The notes: generated by a model not told the origin, from the letters alone. A stretch of 64,000 nt of DNA from Bacteroidales bacterium (GCA_028277395.1 JANQGJ010000085.1:93867-157866); one strand, 5' to 3'. Shown: positions 51,275 through 61,009, counted from the first letter of the stretch. Program-made: numbers and translations.

Positions 51275-52063
51275 ATGAATAATTATTTCCTAAGGAGTTT
51301 CAGAGCAATAATTTGGATAAGTCTGGTTTCTCTGATTTTTTCCTCATGTATTCCCCAAAAGAAAATGCTGTACCTCCAGGTTCAGGAAGAAACAGATACG
51401 TTAACCTCCTTTAAAAATGAACGTAAAATTGAATATAGAATTCAGCCCGGGGATAATCTGTACATCAGAGTGGTTACTCTTGATGAAAAAACTACATTGT
51501 TACTAAACCCTCTTTCATCAGGCACATCTACAAATATTAGTAATGACGCATCAGTTTACCTCAATAGCTATAACGTATCTGAGAGCGGCTATCTGGATTT
51601 TCCAATGATTGGAGAAATATTTGTTCAAAATAGCAGTATCGAAGAAGTTAAGGATAACATCCAGGAGAAATTAAACACTTATATGAAAGAGTTCATAGTT
51701 ATTGTTAAGTTGGTAAACTTTAATATAACAATGCTTGGTGAGGTAAATAATCCTGGACAATACAAAATTTATCAGGATAACATAAATATATTTGAGGCTG
51801 TATCAATGGCAAACGACCTTACAGATTTTGCTAACAGAAATAAAGTTGCAATTATCAGGCAAACAAAAACAGGCTCTGAGGTAGTTTATATTGACATGAC
51901 CAAACGCGACCTGTTACTCTCTGATTACTACTACCTTAAGCCCAATGACATTGTGTATGCCCAGCCTGTAAAAGGGAAACAGTTTACATTTGCTAATTTC
52001 CCATACGGAGTTGTTTTTGGATTTATATCATCAACTATACTTATTCTTTCTTACATAAAGTAA
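51275..52063 (+). CDS. Polysaccharide export outer-membrane lipoprotein (Wza-like)
   Basis: The 262-residue protein has a lipoprotein signal (WISLVSLIFSSC, lipobox LIFSSC with Cys ~25). The Poly_export domain is YRIQPGDNLYIRVVTLDEKT, and a SLBB-like segment VKLVNFNITMLGEVNNPGQYKIYQDNINIFEAVSMA follows. The C-terminal helix VFGFISSTILILSYIK would cross or enter the outer membrane, as the amphipathic helix of Wza does. It is shorter than E. coli Wza (about 380 aa), with one SLBB domain, normal for Bacteroidota. ATG 51275 is preferred to the TTG at 51272. It is followed after 16 bp by the Wzc-like kinase. Confidence 0.9.
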   Translation: MNNYFLRSFRAIIWISLVSLIFSSCIPQKKMLYLQVQEETDTLTSFKNERKIEYRIQPGDNLYIRVVTLDEKTTLLLNPLSSGTSTNISNDASVYLNSYNVSESGYLDFPMIGEIFVQNSSIEEVKDNIQEKLNTYMKEFIVIVKLVNFNITMLGEVNNPGQYKIYQDNINIFEAVSMANDLTDFANRNKVAIIRQTKTGSEVVYIDMTKRDLLLSDYYYLKPNDIVYAQPVKGKQFTFANFPYGVVFGFISSTILILSYIK

Positions 52064-52079
52064 TTATAAATAATACGAA

Positions 52080-54554
52080 ATGGCAATCGATAATTTTGAA
52101 GGAATTCAGCAACATGAAGAAAGCATTGACATTAAAGCTCTGTTTTTTAAATTTGTAAGATACTGGTACTTATTTGCACTCACAGTATTTGTTTCAATAG
52201 TTGTGGCTTTTTTATTTAATAAATATACCAGTCCGATTTATGAAGTAAATACAACCGTACTTGTTAAAGATGATAAAGGGGCACTTGACCCGTCAGCTAT
52301 GCTAGGTGGATTAAGCCTTAGTAATACCCAGCAAAACATTGAAAACGAAATAGGAATAATAACCTCTTTTTCATTATCCTACAGGGCAATAAGAGAGCTT
52401 GATTTTGAAGTTTCTTATTATTCCGATAAAGGGTTGATTAATACAGAAATGTATCATACATCACCATTTGAAGTTGTAATGGATACAAGTACTCCGCAGG
52501 CAGTTGGATTAAGGTTCCTTGTGGAAATCATTGATAAAAATAAGTATACAATACAGGCAGAGGGTGAAGTAGTCAAAAAATTTAACTTTTCAACAACAAA
52601 GTATGATGATGATAAACTCGAAAATGTTAAATGGAATGGTACATTTAATTTTGGAGAACTGGTGGAGTCTGATTTAGGATCATTTAAAATAATACTCACA
52701 GATAATTTCAATCCTGAAGAAAGTTTAAACAATAATTACTATTTTATTTTTAAAGACTACTTAAGCTTAACACAGGCGTTTAGAGGTTTTAACATTGATC
52801 CGATAAACAGGGATGCTTCTATTCTGGATATCAGATTGAAATACAGTAATACTAAAAAAGCTGTTAACTTTCTTAACATGCTGACTACGGTGTACCTCAA
52901 AAGGAGTCTGGAAAAAAAGAATCAAATTGCATCTAATACGATTAAGTTTATCGATGGTCAGCTTTCAGTTATTGCTGATACCCTGAGGTCTGCTGAATTG
53001 AACCTCCAGTCGTTTCAATCTGCCAATGAAGTAATGGACCTAAGTTTTCAGGCCCAACAGGTTTTTACCTACATTGAGGATCTGCATAAACAGAAAGCCG
53101 AACTGGAAGTAAAATCTAAATATTATCATAATTTAAAAAATTATATTCAAAAAAACTCCGAAGATATTGATAAACTTGTTGCCCCTTCAGCAATGGGAAT
53201 TGAAGACCCTGTTCTAAATGTTCTTGTGGGAGAATTGATAAGTTTATACGGTCAAAAATCAGAGGTATTACTTTATTCTACCGAGAAGAATCCTTCAATC
53301 ATTAGCATTAATACTCAAATAAGGAGTACTCAAAATGCTATTTTGGGGAATATTGGTAACATAATTGATAATTCTGATGAAACCCTTGAAGACATTAATA
53401 ATAGAATTAATGAATTTACTCAAAAAGCCAGTTATTTACCTATTACTCAACGAGAATTAATAAACTTCCAGCGCCAGTTTGATATTGCTGATAAAATATA
53501 CACCTATTTGTTACAGAAACGATCTGAGGCTCAAATTACTATGGCATCAAATATGCCTGATAACGAAATTATTGATATTGCCCGTGATGACATGACTAAC
53601 CAGGTATTTCCAAAGAAATCACTTAACTACGTGATTGCACTTATTCTGGGATTCTTGTTTCCTGTAGTTTATATTCTTGGTAAAGACTATTTCAATGACT
53701 CAATAATTGAGAAAAAGGATGTTGAAAACAATACTAATTTCCCAATTATCGGGCAATTACTCCATTCCAGTAAAGATAGTCAGCTTGTTGTATTGGATTC
53801 ACCAAAATCAAGCGTTTCAGAAGCATTTAGATCTTTAAGAACAAATATGCAATACCTTGTAAAAGGTAAGGAACAAATTACCATAATGGTAACGGCCGAT
53901 ATGGTGAGTGCAGGTAAAACCTATGTGTCCATTAATATGGCCAGTATTTATGCTCAGTATGGTAAGAAAACCGTATTACTTGGTTTTGACCTCCGTAAAC
54001 CTAAAATTTATCAGGATTTTGGTTTGAGTAATAATGTGGGACTTACAACTTACTTAATAAACAAAGCATCTCTGGATGATATTATTCAACCATCAGGTAA
54101 AAGCGAATATCTTGATATAATAATGGCAGGTCCTGTTCCTCCAAATCCTGCCGAGCTGATTGCATCGGAAAGAAATGCTGAATTGTTCAGAGAGCTTAGG
54201 GAAATATACGATTATATTATTATCGACACACCACCTGTGGGACTTGTAACCGATGCTTACCTCCTGATGGAACATACAGACATAAACATATTCCTTGTTC
54301 GTCAATCAATTACAAATAAAAAAGTGTTTGCCTCCATAATTAAAGATATTGAAGATCGTGGAATGAAAATGGCAATTGTAATTAATGACATAAAACTAAC
54401 CGGAGGAGGATATGGGTACGGTTACGGATATGGGTATGGATATGGATATGGTTACGGGTATGGGTATGGATACGGATATGGGTATGGGTATTATACCGAT
54501 GATAAACCAGATAAGAGAAAGTCATTTGCTAAGCGATTATTTAATAAAATCTGA
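52080..54554 (+). CDS. Polysaccharide chain-length regulator/tyrosine autokinase (Wzc-like) with Gly-Tyr repeat tail
   Basis: An 824-residue inner-membrane protein. First a Wzz domain with TM helix 1 (YWYLFALTVFVSIVVAFLF, ~residues 25-45), then a long periplasmic coiled-coil region. TM helix 2 is at ~520-540 (YVIALILGFLFPVVYILG). The cytoplasmic BY-kinase domain has a variant Walker A (TADMVSAGKT; usually SGEGKT), Walker A' LGFDLRKP and Walker B YIIIDTPPVG. The tail holds 14 Gly-Tyr pairs plus one Tyr (residues ~777-805), which takes the place of the usual tyrosine cluster, then a basic end. It controls polymer length and export through the Wza-like protein, with which it forms an operon. Confidence 0.92.
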   Translation: MAIDNFEGIQQHEESIDIKALFFKFVRYWYLFALTVFVSIVVAFLFNKYTSPIYEVNTTVLVKDDKGALDPSAMLGGLSLSNTQQNIENEIGIITSFSLSYRAIRELDFEVSYYSDKGLINTEMYHTSPFEVVMDTSTPQAVGLRFLVEIIDKNKYTIQAEGEVVKKFNFSTTKYDDDKLENVKWNGTFNFGELVESDLGSFKIILTDNFNPEESLNNNYYFIFKDYLSLTQAFRGFNIDPINRDASILDIRLKYSNTKKAVNFLNMLTTVYLKRSLEKKNQIASNTIKFIDGQLSVIADTLRSAELNLQSFQSANEVMDLSFQAQQVFTYIEDLHKQKAELEVKSKYYHNLKNYIQKNSEDIDKLVAPSAMGIEDPVLNVLVGELISLYGQKSEVLLYSTEKNPSIISINTQIRSTQNAILGNIGNIIDNSDETLEDINNRINEFTQKASYLPITQRELINFQRQFDIADKIYTYLLQKRSEAQITMASNMPDNEIIDIARDDMTNQVFPKKSLNYVIALILGFLFPVVYILGKDYFNDSIIEKKDVENNTNFPIIGQLLHSSKDSQLVVLDSPKSSVSEAFRSLRTNMQYLVKGKEQITIMVTADMVSAGKTYVSINMASIYAQYGKKTVLLGFDLRKPKIYQDFGLSNNVGLTTYLINKASLDDIIQPSGKSEYLDIIMAGPVPPNPAELIASERNAELFRELREIYDYIIIDTPPVGLVTDAYLLMEHTDINIFLVRQSITNKKVFASIIKDIEDRGMKMAIVINDIKLTGGGYGYGYGYGYGYGYGYGYGYGYGYGYGYYTDDKPDKRKSFAKRLFNKI
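54408..54494 (+). repeat. Gly-Tyr codon repeat (14 GGN-TAY units plus one TAT)
   Basis: Fourteen hexanucleotide units GGN-TAY are followed by an extra TAT. Third positions vary (GGA, GGT, GGG; TAT, TAC), so the amino-acid pattern is kept while the DNA has diverged. The unit length keeps the frame if copies are gained or lost. Confidence 0.95.
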
Positions 54555-54591
54555 CATCTCTTTAAATTAGTAATACAAAATCTATTTTAAT

Positions 54592-55542
54592 ATGAGTAAT
54601 CCTTGCAAAAATTTTGCTTTGGTTGGTGCATCAGGATATATTGCCCCAAGGCATATGAGAGCTATTAAAGACACTGATAATAATCTGGTTGCAATGTTAG
54701 ACCCTATGGACAGTGTAGGTATTATCGATAGCTATTTTCCTGATTCAGACTTTTTTACCGAGCCTGAACGTTTTGACAGACATTTGGATAAATTAAGACG
54801 TAAAAACACCAATAAAGTTGATTTTGTAAGTGTATGTTCTCCTAATTATTTACACGACGCTCATATCAGGATGGCATTACGAAATGATGCTCATGCTATT
54901 TGTGAAAAACCATTGGTGCTAAATCCATGGAATCTGGATAGTTTGTCAGATATTGAACAAAGAAGTGGAAAAAAAATATTTAATATCCTTCAGCTTAGGC
55001 ATCACAAATCAATCATTGAATTAAAGAAAAAAATTGACACTCTGCCAAAAGACCGTATTCATGATATTGATTTAACATATATTACTTCCAGGGGCAAATG
55101 GTATCATTATTCGTGGAAAGGAAATATTGAGAAATCCGGTGGCATTGTAACTAATATTGGTATTCATTTTTTTGATATGTTGGGGTGGATATTTGGTAAT
55201 GTTATGAACAACACTTTGCACTTGTTACAAGCTGACAAGGCATCAGGAATGTTACAATTAAAAAATGCCAATGTTAGATGGTATCTTAGCATAGATAAAA
55301 ATGATCTGCCGGTAGAAGCAACAAATAATAAGTTAACCACTTACCGGTCAATAAAGGTCAATGATGAAGAATTTGAGTTTAGTGGTGGATTTACTGAACT
55401 TCACACCGAAAGTTATAAAAACATATTGCTTGGTAATGGATTTGGGATAAATGATGCAAGAAACAGTATCGAAATAGCACATTTAATCAGAAATCAGAAA
55501 ATTACTTCAAATTCAAATGAAACTCACCCTCTGATGAAATAA
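54592..55542 (+). CDS. Gfo/Idh/MocA oxidoreductase, WlbA/WbpB-like (UDP-GlcNAc(3NAc)A pathway)
   Basis: A 316-residue NAD-dependent sugar dehydrogenase. The N-terminal FALVGASGYIAPRHMRAIKDTDNNLVAMLDP is the Rossmann strand, with G-A-S-G-Y-I-A-P in place of the usual GxGxxG. VDFVSVCSPNYLHDAHIRMAL and the catalytic EKPLVLNPWNLDSL follow, matching WlbA, which oxidises the 3-position of UDP-N-acetylglucosaminuronate. DIDLTYITSRGKWYHYSWKGNIEKSGGIVTNIGIHFFDML completes the active site. It probably makes a diacetamido uronic acid for the surface polymer. It is 37 bp after the Wzc-like gene. The aminotransferase and acetyltransferase of that pathway are not in this window. Confidence 0.85.
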   Translation: MSNPCKNFALVGASGYIAPRHMRAIKDTDNNLVAMLDPMDSVGIIDSYFPDSDFFTEPERFDRHLDKLRRKNTNKVDFVSVCSPNYLHDAHIRMALRNDAHAICEKPLVLNPWNLDSLSDIEQRSGKKIFNILQLRHHKSIIELKKKIDTLPKDRIHDIDLTYITSRGKWYHYSWKGNIEKSGGIVTNIGIHFFDMLGWIFGNVMNNTLHLLQADKASGMLQLKNANVRWYLSIDKNDLPVEATNNKLTTYRSIKVNDEEFEFSGGFTELHTESYKNILLGNGFGINDARNSIEIAHLIRNQKITSNSNETHPLMK

Positions 55543-55544
55543 TT

Positions 55545-56045
55545 ATGAGCACCGATAAATTTTGGTTCGCTATATACGTTAAATCAAGATCGGAAAAAAA
55601 AGTTGCCCGTGAACTGCAGATCAATAGTATCGAACATTTTTTACCAACAATAAAAGTTCTGAAACAATGGAGCGACAGAAAAAAACTGGTTGAAGAACCT
55701 CTCTTCAGATCATATGTTTTTGTTAATGTCAATACAGAAGAATTTTATAAAGTTGTACATACTCCGGGGTTTGTAAAATACGTTTCTTTTGAAGGCAAAG
55801 CTGTACCCATACCAAATGTACAGATTACAGCAATAAAACAGTTTCTGGAACAAACGGAACCGGAAAAACTAAATGATGCTGACTGGACTTATGGTAAAAA
55901 AGTTGAAGTAATTTCCGGAAGCATGACCGGACTAATGGGAGAACTTGTTGATATTAAAGGAAAACAGAAAGTAAAAGTCCAGATCGAAACCGTTGGAAGT
56001 GCAATATTGATCCAAATTCCTAAAAGTAAATTAAGAATATTGTAA
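55545..56045 (+). CDS. UpxY-like NusG-family transcription antiterminator
   Basis: The 166-residue protein has a NusG N-terminal domain (WFAIYVKSRSEKKVARELQINSIEHFLPTIKVLKQWSDRKKLVEEPLFRSYVFVNV) and a KOW domain near the C-terminus (KKVEVISGSMTGLMGELVDIKGKQKVKVQIETVG). The length and the RSEKKVA and PLFRSYVFV segments fit UpxY/specialised NusG paralogs that let polymerase pass through long capsule operons. UpxY usually is the first gene of such an operon; here it is last, starting 2 bp after the oxidoreductase stop. No capsule glycosyltransferase genes follow. It may act on an operon elsewhere. Confidence 0.85.
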   Translation: MSTDKFWFAIYVKSRSEKKVARELQINSIEHFLPTIKVLKQWSDRKKLVEEPLFRSYVFVNVNTEEFYKVVHTPGFVKYVSFEGKAVPIPNVQITAIKQFLEQTEPEKLNDADWTYGKKVEVISGSMTGLMGELVDIKGKQKVKVQIETVGSAILIQIPKSKLRIL

Positions 56046-56209
56046 ATAGCTGTTTTTTGTGATTAGTATTTTTATCTTGTATTTATCCATCTTCTGATGA
56101 GCATGAAAATAAGGTGATTGAATGATTCTCAGTTATGATCGTATTATCATTCTTATAGTTTGATGGTTATTTTTTGCAATCATTATAGTATTTTTACCGG
56201 CTAAATTTA

Positions 56210-57130
56210 ATGAAAATGAATACTCCGTCATATTCCATAAATAATTTACGTCAGTTGGAAGCTGAATCTATTCAGATCATTCGTGAGGTTGCTGCTGAAT
56301 TTGAAAACCCTGTAATGCTATACTCCATCGGTAAGGACTCTTCGGTAATGGTTCGTCTGGCCGAAAAAGCTTTCTATCCGGGAAAGGTACCATTCCCGTT
56401 GATGCACATTGATTCGAAATGGAAGTTTAGAGAAATGATAAAGTTCCGCGATGATTACACAAAAGAAAAGGGTTGGAACCTTATTGTTCATTATAATAAA
56501 GAAGGATTTGAATCCGGTATGGGACCGTATACACATGGTAGTAAAGTACATACTGATGTTATGAAAACACAGGCATTGCTTGCCGGTCTTGACAAATATA
56601 AATTTGATGCAGCATTTGGCGGAGCCCGACGCGATGAAGAAAAATCAAGAGCAAAAGAGCGGATATATTCTTTCAGGGATAAATTTCATCAATGGGATCC
56701 GAAAAATCAACGTCCCGAATTATGGAATATTTATAATGCAAAAGTTCACAAAGGTGAATCTATCCGGGTTTTCCCAATTTCAAATTGGACGGAACTTGAT
56801 ATCTGGCAATATATCAGACTTGAGAAAATACCTATTGTACCACTGTATTTTGCGAAAGAACGCCCAATTGTAGAAGTTGATGGCAGCCTGATCTTGGTAG
56901 ATGATGACAGAATGCCAAAGGAACTACGAGATAAAGCAGAAATGAGAAAGGTTCGTTTCAGAACCCTTGGATGTTATCCACTTACCGGTGCCATAGAATC
57001 CGGTGCGGATACAATTGAAAAAATCGTAGAAGAAATGATGACTGTTACGAAAAGTGAACGTACTACCCGTGTAATTGATTTTGATCAGGAGGCGAGCATG
57101 GAACAAAAGAAAAGAGAAGGGTATTTTTAA
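56210..57130 (+). CDS. cysD: Sulfate adenylyltransferase subunit 2
   Basis: A 306-residue PP-loop ATP pyrophosphatase-type enzyme. [22 protein letters not shown] carries the PP-loop, followed by [38 protein letters not shown] and [16 protein letters not shown], all hallmarks of CysD. With CysN it makes adenylyl sulfate (APS) from sulfate and ATP, driven by GTP. Start at ATG 56210; ATG 56216 is an alternative. A variant -7 box, TATTTTTA, lies at 56189-56196. cysNC follows after 84 bp. No cysH or sulfite reductase gene is nearby. Confidence 0.95.
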   Translation: MKMNTPSYSINNLRQLEAESIQIIREVAAEFENPVMLYSIGKDSSVMVRLAEKAFYPGKVPFPLMHIDSKWKFREMIKFRDDYTKEKGWNLIVHYNKEGFESGMGPYTHGSKVHTDVMKTQALLAGLDKYKFDAAFGGARRDEEKSRAKERIYSFRDKFHQWDPKNQRPELWNIYNAKVHKGESIRVFPISNWTELDIWQYIRLEKIPIVPLYFAKERPIVEVDGSLILVDDDRMPKELRDKAEMRKVRFRTLGCYPLTGAIESGADTIEKIVEEMMTVTKSERTTRVIDFDQEASMEQKKREGYF

Positions 57131-57214
57131 TTTGTCGTAATAAACAATCTGTATTTTAAATACCTGTCAAAATCAAAAAAGGCATCTTCAAACTAATGAA
57201 ATATTAATTGCAAA

Positions 57215-59119
57215 ATGGATATAAAAGAATTTCTTGATCAGGACCAGAAAAAAGATTTACTGCGATTACTCACAGCCGGATCTGTTGATGATGGTAAATC
57301 AACATTGATAGGAAGATTATTATTTGATAGTAAAAAGCTGTACGAAGATCAGCTTGATGCATTGAAACGAGATAGTAAAAGAGAAGGTCATGCCGGTGGA
57401 GAAATAGATTATGCTCTGTTGCTGGACGGGTTAAAAGCCGAACGTGAACAAGGTATTACAATAGATGTGGCATACAGGTATTTTTCAACTGCAAAACGAA
57501 AATTCATAATTGCAGACACCCCTGGTCATGAACAATATACCCGAAATATGGTAACCGGGGCTTCAACAGCTAACCTGGCAATTATCCTGATTGATGCCAG
57601 AAAAGGTGTAATTACCCAGACTCGCCGACATACTTTTCTTGTATCACTACTTGGAATTAAACACATTATTCTTGCTGTAAATAAAATGGATTTAATGGAT
57701 TACAGTCAGGAAGTATATGATAGAATATGTAAGGATTATTCAGAATTTGTTACACCTCTTGGAATATCTGATGTAAGGTTTTTCCCTATTTCCGCGTTGA
57801 AAGGTGATAATATAGTTGATTTGTCGGACAGAATGCCCTGGTACCATGGGAAAAGTGTTTTGGAGCATCTGGAATCAGTACATATTACCAGCGACAGGAA
57901 CTTTTCAGACCTCAGATACCCTATACAATATGTAATCCGACCAAGTTTGGATTACCGTGGTTTTGCTGCGGAAATAGCTTCAGGAGTTATCCGTAAAGGT
58001 GACGAAATAATGGTATTACCTTCCAGAAAAAAATCTATTGTTAAGGATATTATTACATATGACGGCAAAATCGATTATGCATTTCCTCCACAATCAGTTA
58101 CAGTGACACTTGAGGATGAAATCGATGTTTCAAGAGGAGATATGATTGTACATCCAAACAACCTACCGAAAATTGAACGGCACTTCGAAGCTATGCTGGT
58201 CTGGATGGATGAAGAACCCATGAAAAACGGGACACAGTTCTTTATTAAACAGGGATCTCAAACAACAAAAGCCAGAATAGATAAGATCAGACATCTGGTT
58301 GATGTAAACACACTTGAGAACAGGGAAACTGATAGTTTCGCATTAAACGAAATTGGCAGGGTAGTAATAACTACTGTTAAGCCATTGTTTTTTGATGCTT
58401 ACAAAAAAAACAGGCAAACAGGGTCATTTATTTTCATTGATCCGGTAACTCATAATACATGTGCTGTTGGGATGATAATTGACAAGTTGAGCAGCGATGA
58501 ACTACCAAGTAAGATTGTTGATTTAGACGTTAATAAAATAGCAAGCGGAACAGGATTGATATCCAAACCGGAGTTTGAAAAGACCTACCAGCAAAAGGGG
58601 AATACAATCTGGATTACCGGCCTGCATGGTTCAGGAAAAAACGATTTGGCATATACCCTTCAGCGACATCTTTTTGATATGGGAGCAAAAGTAATGTTAT
58701 TGGATGGAAAGTCTGTAAGGTCAGGGTTGTCTCGTGAATTAGATTATTCACCAACTGATAGGGCTGAGCATATGAGAAGAGTTGCTCATTTATGTAAGCT
58801 AATGAATGATCAGGGAATTCTTGTTATATGTTCTTTTGTTTCTCCCGACGATTCTATCAGAGTGCAAATTAAAGAAATCATTGGAGAAAATAACTTTCAT
58901 CTAATCTATATCGATGCCGATATAGAATTCTGCCGTAAAAATGATAAATATGGTATTTATGAAAAAGCAGATGAAGGTACATTAAGATATCTGCCGGGTG
59001 TTGATATGGAATATCATGTACCGGAAAAACCTTCATTAAGTTTTGATGCAACAGATAATAATAACAAACTGGACGAATTGTTGGATTATTTGTCAGACAA
59101 TAAGATTTATCCTGTTTAA
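57215..59119 (+). CDS. cysNC: Fused sulfate adenylyltransferase subunit 1 / adenylylsulfate kinase
   Basis: A 634-residue bifunctional protein. Residues ~1-425 are the CysN GTPase: P-loop GSVDDGKST, switch region [31 protein letters not shown], then two beta-barrel domains. Residues ~460-634 are APS kinase, which makes [33 protein letters not shown] and [12 protein letters not shown], with the acceptor-type Ser. The kinase P-loop is GLHGSGKND, with Asn where Ser or Thr normally coordinates magnesium. That variation resembles other Bacteroidota CysNC fusions. PAPS could feed cysteine synthesis or sulfation. Adjacent polysaccharide export genes suggest the second, as inference only. Confidence 0.93.
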   Translation: MDIKEFLDQDQKKDLLRLLTAGSVDDGKSTLIGRLLFDSKKLYEDQLDALKRDSKREGHAGGEIDYALLLDGLKAEREQGITIDVAYRYFSTAKRKFIIADTPGHEQYTRNMVTGASTANLAIILIDARKGVITQTRRHTFLVSLLGIKHIILAVNKMDLMDYSQEVYDRICKDYSEFVTPLGISDVRFFPISALKGDNIVDLSDRMPWYHGKSVLEHLESVHITSDRNFSDLRYPIQYVIRPSLDYRGFAAEIASGVIRKGDEIMVLPSRKKSIVKDIITYDGKIDYAFPPQSVTVTLEDEIDVSRGDMIVHPNNLPKIERHFEAMLVWMDEEPMKNGTQFFIKQGSQTTKARIDKIRHLVDVNTLENRETDSFALNEIGRVVITTVKPLFFDAYKKNRQTGSFIFIDPVTHNTCAVGMIIDKLSSDELPSKIVDLDVNKIASGTGLISKPEFEKTYQQKGNTIWITGLHGSGKNDLAYTLQRHLFDMGAKVMLLDGKSVRSGLSRELDYSPTDRAEHMRRVAHLCKLMNDQGILVICSFVSPDDSIRVQIKEIIGENNFHLIYIDADIEFCRKNDKYGIYEKADEGTLRYLPGVDMEYHVPEKPSLSFDATDNNNKLDELLDYLSDNKIYPV

Positions 59120-59181
59120 TTTATTTTCTGACAACCTGATACTTGCAGATGCTGATTAGAGTTAATACCTGAATCTGGATT

Positions 59182-60225
59182 CTAATCTGATTTACTTTTA
59201 CTAAATACTCTTCGTAACCAAATAGGTAGAATAATTACTCCGATAAAAAGGTAAGGGTAATATGACAACATCCTCCAGAATATAGCTAGTGGAGCATACC
59301 ATGAGCTATTAGATATGAAATCTCCAAGGAAATCAGAAAATACAAACTCTGCTACTCCACTTCCTCCGGGAGTAGGACTAACGAGAAGGATAATCCACAT
59401 GCTCAACTGTCGTCCGTAGATCAAAAAATGATCAGCAATACTATATTTGTTCGCAAAAAAGGCAATTAGCATAAAATTCACCACCCAATATCTTCCTGTC
59501 CAGGCAAGTATGGTAGCCAGAAAACTCTTGATCCAGTATGCAGCAGGTTTGCTTTTTATTGAACGGGATGTTTGTATTAACTGATTTGCAGATTTACGAG
59601 CTCTTAACCGCCATCTTGTTAATACAGGGAAAAGAAAAACCCAGGATATAAACGATTTGAACATATGAGGGTTGATGAATAAGGCATAAGTCAGGAATAA
59701 AGTATAAATGAAAATTATTGCATAGCCACCGTAAAATGCATAAATGATTTGGTCAATGGAAACAGAATCCGGAGGAAAAATGTTGTTTCCAAATATAAAA
59801 TAAACAATCGGAACCGAAATAATAAAAAATACTTCATCCAAAAATATAGCTGTTAATACCACAGCTGTACTTTTACCTCCGTTAATACCTTCTTTATAAA
59901 GGAAAAAAATTGCAGGGCCTGTACCACCAACAACTGATGGTGAAATTGCCGAACTAAATTCCCATAACATGATAATATTAAAAGCCTGACGCCAGGTTAT
60001 ACCACCATCTGTAAGAACAATTAACCGGTATATATAGGCAAAATCGCGTACAGCCATCATTAAAAGAGCCATCAGAATGTAGAAAAGTACGTGCCATGAT
60101 AATGATAAAAAGGAAAATGTATCCTCATCAAAACTTTTAAACATTAAATATGCACTTACTCCAACTCCAATCAATATGGGCCAGATTATCCTACCAGGTT
60201 TAAGGGTGTTTACTATTTTATCCAA
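59182..60225 (-). CDS. Lysylphosphatidylglycerol synthase TM/UPF0104 family (flippase-like) membrane protein
   Basis: The 347-residue protein has about eight membrane helices (RIIWPILIGVGVSAYLMF, WHVLFYILMALLMMAV, AFYGGYAIIFIYTLFLTYALFI, WIILLVSPTPGGSGVAEFVFSDFL). The conserved SAISPSVVGGTGPAIFFLYKEG and SPTPGGSGVAEF motifs define the family that includes AglD and the flippase part of MprF. There is no synthase domain, so it would move a lipid or lipid-linked sugar rather than make one. It converges on cysNC with a 62-bp gap that holds a weak 7-bp inverted repeat (59154-59160 with 59181-59187). Substrate unknown. Confidence 0.87.
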   Translation of the reverse strand: MDKIVNTLKPGRIIWPILIGVGVSAYLMFKSFDEDTFSFLSLSWHVLFYILMALLMMAVRDFAYIYRLIVLTDGGITWRQAFNIIMLWEFSSAISPSVVGGTGPAIFFLYKEGINGGKSTAVVLTAIFLDEVFFIISVPIVYFIFGNNIFPPDSVSIDQIIYAFYGGYAIIFIYTLFLTYALFINPHMFKSFISWVFLFPVLTRWRLRARKSANQLIQTSRSIKSKPAAYWIKSFLATILAWTGRYWVVNFMLIAFFANKYSIADHFLIYGRQLSMWIILLVSPTPGGSGVAEFVFSDFLGDFISNSSWYAPLAIFWRMLSYYPYLFIGVIILPIWLRRVFSKSKSD

Positions 60226-60446
60226 AACAAATTACTTGTAGTGCAAATATAGTTCATATCAACATAGTTCATCTTATATAAGTTGTTACTTTATTATTAA
60301 AAATAATGCCTTTATGGCAGGTTATAAAGACTGCGCCTGTCATATTGTCGCGTTTTGGCAATTTTTAGAGATGAAAAGGGTAGTGGAACAGAAATTGAAA
60401 ATGAGTAAAAAGAAATTAATTAACAATAAACATAGGAGATTTTAAA

Positions 60447-60866
60447 ATGAATTTAGTAAGATTTAACCACCTCGGATTTACAAACATTTTCGACCACATG
60501 GAGAAATGCAGCAATGGATACTTTAACGACACAAAAGGGAGTATTCCTTCAGTAAATATTATCAATAATGATAATGATTTTGTGATCGAACTTGCCGCTC
60601 CCGGATTAAAAAAAGATGATTTCAACATCAAACTTGAAAATCAACTATTGACAATTTCAAGGGAGGTTGAGGAAAAAAAGGAAGAAAAGAACGATAACTA
60701 TACCAGGAGAGAATTTGTTTACAGCAACTTCAGCAGATCATTCACTCTTCCAAAAACAATTAAGTATGATGATATTACAGCTGATTACAGTGAAGGAATA
60801 CTAAAAATATCCCTTCCAAAAAAAGAAGAAGAAGCAAAACTGAGTCGTGAGATTAAAATTTCATAA
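60447..60866 (+). CDS. Hsp20/alpha-crystallin family small heat-shock protein
   Basis: A 139-residue holdase chaperone. The alpha-crystallin domain spans residues ~30-130: SVNIINNDNDFVIELAAPGLKKDDFNIKLENQLLTIS, FVYSNFSRSFTLPKTIKYDDITADYSEGILKISLPKK (the A-x-x-x-G-x-L motif as SEGILKISLP). A short C-terminal tail follows. An unusually good Shine-Dalgarno sequence for this genome, AGGAG at 60432-60436, precedes the ATG by about 10 nt. That fits a gene needing fast strong translation. A clear terminator follows at 60887-60913. Confidence 0.93.
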   Translation: MNLVRFNHLGFTNIFDHMEKCSNGYFNDTKGSIPSVNIINNDNDFVIELAAPGLKKDDFNIKLENQLLTISREVEEKKEEKNDNYTRREFVYSNFSRSFTLPKTIKYDDITADYSEGILKISLPKKEEEAKLSREIKIS

Positions 60867-60886
60867 TACTTAATTAACTGGATGCG

Positions 60887-60913
60887 AAACCCGGTCGAGA
60901 GATCGGGTTTTTT
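60887..60913 (+). terminator. Rho-independent terminator of hsp20
   Basis: AAACCCG (60887-60893) pairs with CGGGTTT (60904-60910), followed by more T for a run of six. It lies 20 bp after the hsp20 stop. Confidence 0.85.
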
Positions 60914-61009
60914 GTTGCATCAGTTTCTATAAATAATAATGCAACACCTTTCGTATTCAAATTGTCAATTTTTACAATGTGAGTACATATTTAACGTTCA
61001 AAATTAAAA

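Noticed and set aside
59154..59187. Terminator between cysNC and the flippase-like gene.
   Set aside because: The inverted repeat is 7 bp with a 20-nt loop, overlaps the end of the coding region and has no T run; it is too weak to call.
60338..60375. Possible sigma-54 promoter upstream of hsp20 (TTGGCA at 60355-60360).
   Set aside because: The -24 half fits, but the sequence at the right distance (AGAG) does not match the TTGC of the -12 half, so I did not annotate it.
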